DNA of 64,000 nucleotides from DATARR01 sp036376245. GTDB lineage: Bacteria > Acidobacteriota > Thermoanaerobaculia > Multivoradales > UBA5704. Shown in pieces: positions 50,307-57,345 of the stretch. Where the stretch lies: contig DASVAS010000092.1 in the NCBI GenBank assembly GCA_036376245.1, positions 1 to 64,000 of the forward strand, read 5' to 3'. A model generated the notes under the pieces. That model ran no database searches and was not told the origin of the DNA. It worked only from the letters and a program-made list of their open reading frames with translations. The translations under genes and the position numbers were made by a program. The stretch's first letter is position 1. The number at the start of each line of letters is the position of its first letter.

Positions 50307-50543
50307 ATGGGCTACATAGGCTGCCTGGGCTGGGTCGTCGGCCTCGTCTTCTGGGGCCTCCTCTACTACGGCCAGTACAACCTGCGTCCGAAGTGGACGT
50401 GGACCTTCGCTCTCCTTTGGCTGGCGGCCCTGGGGCTGGGTTACCTGATCCCTGGCGTCGCGCCGTTCTTCCTGCCCTTCGTGGCGCTGCTGGACATCGT
50501 CCTGATCCTGGTGGTCTTCCAGGGGGATCTGCGGATTTCGTAA
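50307..50543 (+). CDS. Small membrane protein
   Basis: 78 aa. Two or three hydrophobic helices: YIGCLGWVVGLVFWGLLYYG, WTFALLWLAALGLGYLIPGV, and FFLPFVALLDIVLILVVF. ATG at 50307 with AAAGGAT upstream. No family assigned. Confidence 0.6.
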   Translation: MGYIGCLGWVVGLVFWGLLYYGQYNLRPKWTWTFALLWLAALGLGYLIPGVAPFFLPFVALLDIVLILVVFQGDLRIS

Positions 50544-50582
50544 GGATTACTTTCTGAGGATTACTCCTGCTCCTCTCCCATC

Positions 50583-51296
50583 CTACTGCGCGTCATAGTA
50601 GGCCCTGCCCGTGCCGGGACGGAAGCATGTGCTGTTCGCCGGGGTGGTCGTATTGTAGATAGCGATCGCACCCATAGTGTCATTCCACCACAAGGAGCGT
50701 CCGGCAGCCGTCTTGTTGGCGCTGTTGTGCTCGATGGTATAGGCGGTGATTGCTTTGAATGTATCGGTGTCTGCGCCGCCAGCGGCGCAGCCCAGTGCGA
50801 GGAAAGCAACAGTGCTCGGCTTGAACTCTGAGGCGTGAGCGGCGGCGGCGTGACCTGCGATGTGATCGACGATCGTCCGGATCGATCTGGCACCAGCATG
50901 TGTGACGATCTGGGGGTTCGCCGCGTACCAGGCGGCTTTATATTGGCAGAAAGGATCGGCTGCACGTGCTGCGGCTGCTGCGGCGGCGGCTGCTGCTGCG
51001 GCTGCTGCTGCGGCGGCTGCGGCTGCTGCGGCGGCTGCTGTCGCGGCTGCGGCCTCGGCCGCCGCCGCGGCTTTGGAGTCTGCCAGGGTCTTCTGGTGGG
51101 CCGCCCCTCCCCAAGCACGTTGCAGGACGCCAGTGCTGTCCAACTTCGCCTGAGCCGCCGCGAGCGCGGTCCGGACATGAGGCGCGGGTTGCCGGATTTC
51201 CAGCTTCTTCGGCTGAGCCACTGACATGGCGTCCTTGACGTGAGATGCCACGCTCTTCGGTGGAAGGGCCGGGCGAGGAATCGCTTTACGATCCAT
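50583..51296 (-). CDS. Polyalanine protein with unknown C-terminal domain
   Basis: 237 aa. Residues 1-75 include a Pro/Lys-rich start (MDRKAIPRPALPPKSV) and QPAPHVRTALAAAQAKL. Residues ~76-110 are an almost pure Ala tract of ~35 residues, with an uninterrupted run of 24 Ala encoded by mixed GCN codons at 50967-51038. The C-terminal ~125 residues (FCQYKAAWYAANPQIVTH...GAIAIYNTTTPANSTCF) have three Cys and no family I know. ATG 51296 with GGGAG upstream. Same strand as the 70-aa and 179-aa genes upstream, with the 21-bp array between. Confidence 0.65.
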   Translation of the reverse strand: MDRKAIPRPALPPKSVASHVKDAMSVAQPKKLEIRQPAPHVRTALAAAQAKLDSTGVLQRAWGGAAHQKTLADSKAAAAAEAAAATAAAAAAAAAAAAAAAAAAAAAAAARAADPFCQYKAAWYAANPQIVTHAGARSIRTIVDHIAGHAAAAHASEFKPSTVAFLALGCAAGGADTDTFKAITAYTIEHNSANKTAAGRSLWWNDTMGAIAIYNTTTPANSTCFRPGTGRAYYDAQ

Positions 51297-51457
51297 GTTC
51301 TTTCTCCCAACCTTTCGGAGCGCGAACAGATCGCCGCACGGTGAAAAGCCATACCGCGTAGAAAAGAGCGGCTTCGGGGCTGGCTTTCCACGATACCGGC
51401 CGTCCCTTCCGCCATCTGGCGCCATCAGATTCGTCTTAGATGAGTATAGTCGACCTT

Positions 51458-52401
51458 GGCGGTTCGCCCGCCAGCCTTGTCGGACGGCGCGCCACGGCCG
51501 GCGGCCAGTTCGCCGGCGTGGGGGAATGGCCCGCCGGCCGGAACGGACGGCCCGCCTGCTCCGGCGGCTCGTCCGCCGAGGCCGGCGAATGAACCGCCGA
51601 GGCCGGCGGCTCTCCCGCCGCGAACGGCGAGCCATCCGCCGTCCCCGGCGGACGACGCGCGAAGCTTCACGGGAGAGCCGCCAAGGTTGGGGAACGACGC
51701 GTCAACCTTCACGGTTCATCCGCCAGGCCCGGCGGATGAGCCGCCTTCGGCGGCGGGTGACGCGCCGGAGCCGGCGGCTCGTCCGCCGGCGTGGGGGAAT
51801 GGCCCGCGGGCCGGAACGGACGGTCCGCCTGCTCCGGCGGCTCGTTCGCCGTCGCCGGCGGCTCTCCCGCCTCGAGCGGCGGGCCATCCGCCGCCCCCCG
51901 CGCGCCGTCCCTCAAGCTTTGCGGCTCTCCGGTGAAGCTTCGCGCGTCGTCTCTCTACCTTCACGGTTCATCCCCCAGGCCCGGCGGACGAGCCGCCTGC
52001 GGCGGCGGCCGGCGCGCCGGGGCTGGCGGCTCGTCCGCCGGCGGGGGGGAGCGGCCCGCCGGCCGGAACGGACGGCCCGCCTGCTCCGGCGGCTCGTTCG
52101 CCGTCGCCGGCGGCTCTCCCGCCTCGAGCGGCGAGCCATCCGCCGACCCCGGCGCGCCGTCCGCCAACCTTGGCGGCTCTCCCGTGAAGCTTCGCGCGTC
52201 ATCCGCCAGCCTTCGCGGTTCACCCGCCAACCTCGGCGGATGAACCGCCTGCGGCGGCGGCCGACGCGCCGGGGACGGCGGCTCATCCGCCAAGGCTTGT
52301 GGATGAGCCCGCAAGGCTGGCGGACGGCGCGCGAGCCTTGGCCGACGAGGCGCCCAGAGAGGCGGCCCGTCCGCCGGCCTCGCGCGGGCAACCGCCTACG
52401 A
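51458..52401. repeat. Tandem array of about 44 phased 21-bp GC-rich units
   Basis: Units of exactly 21 bp run from 51458 (GGCGGTTCGCCCGCC...) at least to the unit at 52361, staying in phase with no indel over about 900 bp. The typical core is GGCGGCTCGTCCGCC, a GGCGG/CCGCC dyad, with variable 6-8-bp linkers. Many units diverge (GGCGAATGAACCGCC, CACGGTTCATCCGCC), yet the spacing is kept. It lies in the gap between the 70-aa gene and the polyalanine gene, and overlaps the last codons of the 70-aa gene. Open frames through the array (up to 404 codons) are rejected as coding. Confidence 0.85.
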
Positions 52402-52608
52402 GGCCAGCTCGTCCGCCCGCGCTCGCGCCTCTTCCGCCGCGATCTCCAGCTCTTCCGCCAGCGTCGCGTGGGCTCGCGCCACGTGAGACAGGGCGTCCGC
52501 CAGGCCTGAGCCGGCGTGCGATTTCGCTGTCGCGACGAGCTGCTCGAGAAGCGTCAGAGCTTCCCGCCGATGCGTCCGAAGCCGCAGGAGGATTTCCTCG
52601 GGAATCAT
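52396..52608 (-). CDS. Small helical protein (70 aa)
   Basis: 70 aa, starting ATG at 52608, overlapping the preceding stop as ATGA. Predicted all-helical (LLRLRTHRREALTLLEQLV...HVARAHATLAEELEIAAEEARARADELAS). Its last few codons lie in the 21-bp repeat array. Translationally coupled to the 179-aa gene. Family unknown. Confidence 0.55.
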   Translation of the reverse strand: MIPEEILLRLRTHRREALTLLEQLVATAKSHAGSGLADALSHVARAHATLAEELEIAAEEARARADELAS

Positions 52609-53144
52609 GGTTCCTCGGCCTCGCCCCGCTGGGGGGCTTCCGTGCCGCCGCCAGGATCCGCGTCCCGCCCCTGGCGGCCGAGGATCTCTCCCAGCTCCCG
52701 CTGCCGCTCCGGACCGGCCGTGCTCACCACCGCCGCCAGGTCTTCCGGCGACCGCGCGGTCGAGGCCAGCAGATTCGCCCCGAACACCCAGTCCGGATCG
52801 AAGGTGCGCAGCCAGCCCGACTCCCGGCCCGCCTTCGTCAGGGGGAATCCGTCCGCCATCCCTTCCACCGCGTTCCCGATCTCGTACAGCCGGGGCCGGC
52901 TCTGCGCCCCTCTCGCCGCCAGGAAGCGGAGCGCGTCCTCGCGATCGTTGAACGCCGCCTCCGGCGAATCCCCGGCCTCGAAGCTCTTCCACGGGCGGAA
53001 CAGGGCGAACGTCCCGTCCCTCTCCCGCAGCACCAGCGGGCTCCTGCTCTCCAGCTCCGCGCCGGCCTCCGTCTCATCCCTCTCCCGCAGAGCCTCCAGG
53101 AATTCGGGAGTGAAAGCATTGGGGCTGACAGACTTACGCGACAT
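52605..53144 (-). CDS. Protein of unknown function (179 aa), first gene of operon
   Basis: 179 aa. SRKSVSPNAFTPEFLEALRERDETEAGAELESRSPLVL, then LFRPWKSFEAGDSPEAAFNDREDALRFL and PLTKAGRESGWLRTFDPDWVFG; a charged, Gly-rich end. I recognise no domain. Divergent from the XRE-type regulator gene, 170 bp between starts. Coupled (ATGA) to the 70-aa gene. Confidence 0.55.
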   Translation of the reverse strand: MSRKSVSPNAFTPEFLEALRERDETEAGAELESRSPLVLRERDGTFALFRPWKSFEAGDSPEAAFNDREDALRFLAARGAQSRPRLYEIGNAVEGMADGFPLTKAGRESGWLRTFDPDWVFGANLLASTARSPEDLAAVVSTAGPERQRELGEILGRQGRDADPGGGTEAPQRGEAEEP

Positions 53145-53277
53145 TGGATGATCCCTCCATGGGTTTCGTCATCGTCGGTGACGACCGAGAAGCCGCCCTT
53201 TCCTCGCCTGCCGCATCACCCGTTCTTTCTACACGAGATGGGGAGTTTCCGTCAACATCGGTGGAAGAAAAAACCAC

Positions 53278-53307
53278 TTGGCATCAGGAAGAATCCTGTG
53301 GTAAGCT
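53278..53307 (+). promoter_or_regulatory. Promoter candidate of the XRE regulator
   Basis: TTGGCA at 53278-53283, 18-bp spacer, TAAGCT at 53302-53307. The ATG at 53314 is six bases downstream of the -10 box, so the message may be leaderless. Confidence 0.45.
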
Positions 53308-53313
53308 GTCGCT

Positions 53314-53721
53314 ATGCATGAAGACGACAAGACTGAGATCCAGAGGATTCTGGATCTTCTCCGCATGTTGATCCGCATCAGCGGGTTGTCCAACCGGGAA
53401 GTGGAGCGCCGGCTCAAGCTGTCGCCGAGCTACCTGAGCCGTCTCTTCGGGGGATACCTGGAGGTCAAGCTCGAGCACATCCTGGGGATTTCCCGGGCTC
53501 TCGGGCTGAAGCCGGCGGAGTTCTTCGCTTTCGCCTACCCGGAGGGGCCGCTGGACCCCAGCGAGGCCTACCAGCGCATCCGCAACGTCCTGCAGACGCT
53601 GCAGCCCACCCGTCCGGAGCCGCCGCCGAAGCCCGAGCCGGCGATCACCGCCGAAGAGGTGGAGCGCCGGATCCAGGACGCGCTCCGGCAGGTGTTCCGG
53701 GATCTCCAGCGGTCGGCTTGA
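53314..53721 (+). CDS. XRE-type helix-turn-helix transcriptional regulator
   Basis: 135 aa. The HTH is GLSNREVERRLKLSPSYLSRLFGGYLEVKLEHILGISRALGL near residues 25-65; the C-terminus (PPPKPEPAITAEEVERRIQDALRQVFRDL) is Pro-rich then helical and could be a dimerisation part. Divergent from the 179-aa/70-aa genes and may control them. Confidence 0.85.
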   Translation: MHEDDKTEIQRILDLLRMLIRISGLSNREVERRLKLSPSYLSRLFGGYLEVKLEHILGISRALGLKPAEFFAFAYPEGPLDPSEAYQRIRNVLQTLQPTRPEPPPKPEPAITAEEVERRIQDALRQVFRDLQRSA

Positions 53722-53724
53722 GCG

Positions 53725-53870
53725 ATCAGCAGGCCGGCCCAACGGGCCGGGAGAAATAGCCCGGGGCTGAGGCCGGAGGCCGATGCCCTGGGTCAGTAAC
53801 CCCCGCGCATTCCAGCGGCCTGAAGGGCCGCAAGAATTTCGTGTTGGGATCAACTCCGCTTCGGTTCAGA
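53725..53870. repeat. REP-like palindromic intergenic repeat
   Basis: A stretch with GCCCGGGGCTGAGGCCGGAGG and GCGGCCTGAAGGGCCGC, each a short hairpin, resembles intergenic REP/RAYT-linked repeats of many bacteria in which a GGCCTGAAGGGCC-type stem recurs. No transposase gene is present in the window. Low certainty on the family. Confidence 0.4.
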
Positions 53871-53871
53871 A

Positions 53872-53963
53872 GGACCTAAGGGACATAAAGGACCTAAAAG
53901 ACCTAAACGACAGTAAAGTTACCGTCCTTTGAGTCCTTTAGGTCCTTTATGTCCCTTAGGTCC
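53872..53963. repeat. Long hairpin of 9-nt GGAC units (copy D)
   Basis: Left arm GGACCTAAG-GGACATAAA-GGACCTAAA-AGACCTAAA at 53872-~53911 and the right arm at 53924-53963 are inverted repeats with few mismatches. The 9-mer period is the same as in copies A-C but the sequence is AT-richer. It lies between the HTH gene and the convergent TPR gene. Confidence 0.75.
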
Positions 53964-53976
53964 GTTCTCCGGTACT

Positions 53977-55308
53977 TCAGGCGTCCGGATTGGGCAGGAA
54001 GCGGGCGTCCGGGTTGATCTCCCACTCTCGAATGAAAGAAACCGTGCGCTGCATCAGGGGGACGCTGGCCTTCTTGAATTGAAACGCGTCGACCAGGAGC
54101 TGGACCGCCCCCAGGACCTCAAGGTGCAATCCAAGGGAGTAGAAGTGCTCCGCCGCCTCGTAAACGATCTCCTCAGTCTCTTCGGCTCGGCCCTGGCGCA
54201 TCCAGGTCAAAGCCAGCTCGAGGCTCGCCAGGCTCGCGTTGAAGCCGAGGGACGCCGCGATCATTCCCTCGCGGACTTCGATGAAGCCTTGTTCTGCGGA
54301 GATCAGGTTGTCCATGGCGAGCTCGATGCGAGCTTCGGCCCACCGCAGCTTGAGGCGGGTGATCTTTCCGGTGCGGCTTAGGATGTCTCTGTTTTTGAAG
54401 AGGAGATTCTTTGCCTCAGAGAAGCGGCCGCAGCCTTCAAGGAAGAGGAGATCGTTGTGTAGGGCTGTGACAAGGGGCTCAGAATCTCTCTGGGGATCAA
54501 TCATGATGCGCCCCTTGTGATTGATCTTGAGGGCTTCCTCGGCACGACCGTTATAGAATACATAGACTGCCTTAGTGATTAACGTGCGGCCCGCTAGATG
54601 TAAATCGCCTTTTGTAAGGTAGATTTCGTAGACAACTTCGAGGGCATAAATCGCATGCTCATACTTGCGCAGAGTGCCTAAGAGAGAGGCATGTAGATCA
54701 TGGAGGCGAGCCTTCAGCAACTCGTCACCGGTTCCCTGCCGCTGGCATCGGAAGGCATTTCCGAATTGCCGAGCGGCTTCATCGTATTCCTCCGAAACGC
54801 GAAGTGCGTTACCTAGCTGACCGTAGGCCTCCGCCTTGTAGTCCATGACTCTTTGCTCGCCGTACTCCTTTGCGGCCAGGCTCAGGGCTGCTTGGACAGC
54901 TCCGTAGGCAAGTTGCTTCATTTCCTTTGGACTATCGTGACGCACGGCCCAACATCTCTCTAATAAAGCCTCCATAACTCCAAGGCCTTCCAGTGGCATG
55001 TTTCCTTTTCCTATCAGCGCAGATAGGCCATCTCCTGTCGCCAGAAGGGCCAAAGCTCTGTCCCGCTGTTCCAGATCCCTGCGGCGTCTCTCCACGCGTA
55101 GAGCCTCCGCAATCGCCAACTCCGTTACTTCGTCGTAGTCCTCTTCTCGTGCGAGGATTCCCTGTCCGAAGTAGAACCCTCTGCCCGCCACCTTACGGCA
55201 TTCACAGCATCCCGCCACGAGATGCTGAAGCATCTCAGTCTTCCTTTGTGATGGGAGTTGCCCACGGAGAAAGCTCTCCCACTCCTCCCAGGTGAGATGC
55301 TGTATCAA
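53977..55308 (-). CDS. TPR protein with N-terminal HxxxCxxC domain
   Basis: 443 aa. Residues 1-40 (WEEWESFLRGQLPSQRKTEMLQHLVAGCCEC) form a zinc-finger-like HxxxCxxC domain of anti-sigma type. The rest is mostly helical with tetratricopeptide-like repeats (AEAYGQLGNALRVSEEYDEAARQFGNAF, LHDLHASLLGTLRKYEHAIYALEVV). Such proteins bind peptides or other proteins. The start is a TTG with AAGGAG 5 nt upstream. It lies 80 bp after the gene for a small secreted peptide, on the same strand, reminiscent of Rap/Phr-type pairs, though the DNA-binding HTH of RRNPP regulators is replaced here by the Cys domain. Confidence 0.75.
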   Translation of the reverse strand: MIQHLTWEEWESFLRGQLPSQRKTEMLQHLVAGCCECRKVAGRGFYFGQGILAREEDYDEVTELAIAEALRVERRRRDLEQRDRALALLATGDGLSALIGKGNMPLEGLGVMEALLERCWAVRHDSPKEMKQLAYGAVQAALSLAAKEYGEQRVMDYKAEAYGQLGNALRVSEEYDEAARQFGNAFRCQRQGTGDELLKARLHDLHASLLGTLRKYEHAIYALEVVYEIYLTKGDLHLAGRTLITKAVYVFYNGRAEEALKINHKGRIMIDPQRDSEPLVTALHNDLLFLEGCGRFSEAKNLLFKNRDILSRTGKITRLKLRWAEARIELAMDNLISAEQGFIEVREGMIAASLGFNASLASLELALTWMRQGRAEETEEIVYEAAEHFYSLGLHLEVLGAVQLLVDAFQFKKASVPLMQRTVSFIREWEINPDARFLPNPDA

Positions 55309-55388
55309 GGTCTCTCCTTAGATCGGTGTAGCTTCACAAGTCATATTTAAGATCAATGGGGAGGTTGCCCTCCCCCAAGCGCTTCCCT

Positions 55389-55712
55389 CTACCCATTCGG
55401 ATCTACGCAAGGTCCTCCCTCAGCAGCAGTACAGGTGGGCTTACTCGTTGACGTCGTCGCCGCTTCTGGGGTCGCGCAGCCGTTCGGATCAACACACGGC
55501 CCTCCCTTTTCGCGGACTGTGGGGGCCTCCGACTTCCTCGGCCCCCAAGGCGCCCACACGCCAACCCCCGCCCGCCAGAGCGTCTCCAGCCAACCCCAGA
55601 CTTTCCCTGCCTGTGGCCGCTCCATCGCGCTCGCCGGAGCGGCGCTTGCCATCAACAGAGTGGCCATCAGGGCCACGACGGTCAGGACGCGCACAAGACC
55701 GTACCGACGCAT
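55389..55712 (-). CDS. Secreted small protein with duplicated nonapeptide GGPCVDPNG
   Basis: 107 aa. Signal peptide RRYGLVRVLTVVALMATLLMASAAPASA. The mature part ends in EGGPCVDPNG and contains the same nine residues internally (KGGPCVDPNGCATPEA). Between the two copies six of nine codons differ and no residue does, implying selection on the peptide. ATG 55712 with GGAGGAG upstream; the longer frame is rejected. Upstream of the TPR gene on the same strand. A pro-peptide releasing a signal is possible. Function unknown. Confidence 0.65.
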   Translation of the reverse strand: MRRYGLVRVLTVVALMATLLMASAAPASAMERPQAGKVWGWLETLWRAGVGVWAPWGPRKSEAPTVREKGGPCVDPNGCATPEAATTSTSKPTCTAAEGGPCVDPNG

Positions 55713-56025
55713 TGCACTCTCTCCTCCACCGCGGTATCGCAAAAGGCCTCCAGTGACCTCGCTTCCGCGACTCAAGCCGCTTCGAGATGTGCAGTGTGGC
55801 AGGAAAGCCGGGCCATTCTCGCACGCGACCGCCGGGAATGCCAGTCCAGCATCATCAAGTCTACTCCAGCGTTGCGGCAAACGGGAACGCAAATCGGTCG
55901 AAGAGCGGCGGAACGATCCCTTAACGCCGCGTGCGATTACGCCGGGCGGTACGCGTCGCATCCTCCCGGCGCTTTGTAACGATTTGCCGTGAAATCAAGG
56001 CGAACAATTTCATATGGCTGCGGTC
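55713..56025. other. Intergenic region, no gene seen
   Basis: About 310 bp between the divergent secreted-peptide gene and the promoter of the DCoH-like gene. I see no convincing gene or RNA; it must hold the promoter of the peptide gene. The base composition is slightly less GC-rich than the coding parts. Confidence 0.4.
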
Positions 56026-56053
56026 TTGACACGACCAAAATCATGGGTATGAT
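56026..56053 (+). promoter_or_regulatory. Sigma-70-type promoter for the DCoH-like operon
   Basis: TTGACA at 56026-56031, 16-bp spacer, TATGAT at 56048-56053. The leader to the ATG at 56178 is ~120 nt. Confidence 0.65.
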
Positions 56054-56177
56054 TTCAGCACCATCGACGGCGAAGTAAACGACAGACGGCGGCGCATGCC
56101 AGGTTGCCCGCCAGCCTTACAGAAATTGAGTTCCGGCGTCACGGAGACGTGCGGATGAACGAACCAAGGAGGTTCGA

Positions 56178-56564
56178 ATGGAAGCAATGCAGGAGATTCA
56201 GGAAGTGGTAGTGCAGGAGCCTCTCCAGCCTCAGACCCTCGAGAAGATCCGGAAGAAGCCGATCATCGAGCGGAGCCGGCTGGAGATGCGGCTCAAGGCG
56301 GAGCGGGTGGAGGAGAGGCTTCGGCCGATGCCGGGATGGGAGAAGAAGGGCGGGATCATCGACCGCGCCCGGATGTTCCCCTCGGTGGAGGCGGCCTCTC
56401 TGTACGGGATCTACGTCCTCTGGCTCGCCGGCAAGGCCGGCATCCCGGTGGGCGTGGAGCTGGCGGAGGACGGCGTGCTCGTGACGCTGCGGGCGCGCCG
56501 CCGCAAGGGAGGTCAGGCGGAGTTCACCGAAGGTCTGCTCGACTTCGCGGAGCTGCTCGGCTGA
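56178..56564 (+). CDS. DCoH/pterin-carbinolamine-dehydratase-like protein without catalytic His pair
   Basis: 128 aa. After a charged helical start, VEERLRPMPGWEKKGGIIDRARMFPSVEAASLYGIYVLWLAGKAGIPVGVELAEDGVLVTLRARR and TEGLLDFAELLG follow the pattern of the DCoH fold (GW...I.R.F.F.....A..F...V..lA...hHP...V....V.V.L.T). The HHPD motif is replaced by GIPVG, so dehydratase activity is not expected. Related inactive proteins act as dimerisation cofactors or assembly factors. ATG with AAGGAGG 5 nt upstream. Assignment from pattern only. Confidence 0.45.
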   Translation: MEAMQEIQEVVVQEPLQPQTLEKIRKKPIIERSRLEMRLKAERVEERLRPMPGWEKKGGIIDRARMFPSVEAASLYGIYVLWLAGKAGIPVGVELAEDGVLVTLRARRRKGGQAEFTEGLLDFAELLG

Positions 56565-56595
56565 TGCGGCCGGGCGAGCAAGGAGAAGAGAGACC

Positions 56596-56997
56596 ATGCC
56601 CGTACTGACTGCCTACGCGGACGTGTTTCGAGATTGGGAGGCCATCCTCGGTGCCTGTGTGCGGAACGAGGGATTGCTGCCGGACATCGGACCTTTCCGG
56701 GACGAGCTGACGGCGATTCTTCAGGAAGCCAGGGAGATGAAGCTCCTCCAGGAGGATCTGGAGGGGAAGCGGATGGCGGCGACGCAGAAGCTGCAGCAGA
56801 GGATCGAAGACGGCCGGGAATCGAAGCGCAAGCTTCAGGCCTTCGTGATGATCCGTCTGGGCTCGAAGAGCGAGCACCTGTGGCAGTTCGGGATCGCGCC
56901 GTTGCGGAAGCGGAGCCGGAAGAAGTCGGAGTTGAAGCCGCCGCCGCAGGAAGGAGGTGAGCCGGCGAAGACGGAACCGCCGAAGCCGGAGGAGTGA
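56596..56997 (+). CDS. Coiled-coil protein with basic/Pro-rich tail
   Basis: 133 aa, 31 bp after the DCoH-like gene. Mostly helical (FRDELTAILQEAREMKLLQEDLEGKRMAATQKLQQRIEDGRESKRKLQAFVMIRLGSKSEHLWQFG) with coiled-coil potential, followed by a Lys-rich stretch and a Pro/Glu-rich tail (PPPQEGGEPAKTEPPKPEE). No domain identified. Probably in one operon with the upstream gene and followed by a terminator. Confidence 0.65.
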   Translation: MPVLTAYADVFRDWEAILGACVRNEGLLPDIGPFRDELTAILQEAREMKLLQEDLEGKRMAATQKLQQRIEDGRESKRKLQAFVMIRLGSKSEHLWQFGIAPLRKRSRKKSELKPPPQEGGEPAKTEPPKPEE

Positions 56998-57055
56998 CGC
57001 GGGAGCGCGTCTTGGCCGGACGCGCCCCCTGAATCCTGACAACCGAAGCACAACC

Positions 57056-57093
57056 GGGCGATTCGCGAGTGCCCCTCGCGGGTCGCCCTTTTT
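57056..57093 (+). terminator. Intrinsic terminator after the coiled-coil gene
   Basis: Stem GGGCGA (57056-57061) with TCGCCC (57083-57088) and inner stem CGCGAG (57064-57069) with CTCGCG (57075-57080), followed by TTTTT. The remaining ~250 bp to the kinase gene hold only the candidate promoter/operator at 57215-57261. Confidence 0.85.
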
Positions 57094-57214
57094 CGCGTCT
57101 GTAAGGCGAGGGGAATTGTACGCCGGGTGGCGGGAAGGGGGCAATCCTCCCGCCCGGAGGCTCGTCCGCTCCCCCCCGCTCGCCCGCTGACGGTTTCCTG
57201 ATCCTGTATCCGGC

Positions 57215-57261
57215 TTGTCCTGCCGCCGCGGGCTTGCGGTAGAATTGTCGAAAGTCGACAA
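57215..57261 (+). promoter_or_regulatory. Promoter and dyad upstream of the multi-GAF kinase
   Basis: TTGTCC at 57215-57220 and TAGAAT at 57240-57245 with a long 19-bp spacer. Overlapping its end is a 7-bp perfect inverted repeat, TTGTCGA-AAG-TCGACAA (57245-57261), which could bind a regulator at the transcription start. Confidence 0.4.
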
Positions 57262-57345
57262 GCGGCTTTGCTGGAAGGACCCTGCCCAGGGATTCGTGGT
57301 GCAAACCATTCCCGTGTGGTGCCCAAGCCAAGGAGGCGGATGGGG

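Noticed and set aside
51295..52509. 404-codon Arg-rich plus-strand frame through the 21-bp array
   Set aside because: Frames stay open because 21 is a multiple of three and the units lack stops. Several frames on both strands are open; none has a ribosome binding site, and the product would be an R-R-x-x-R-R heptad.
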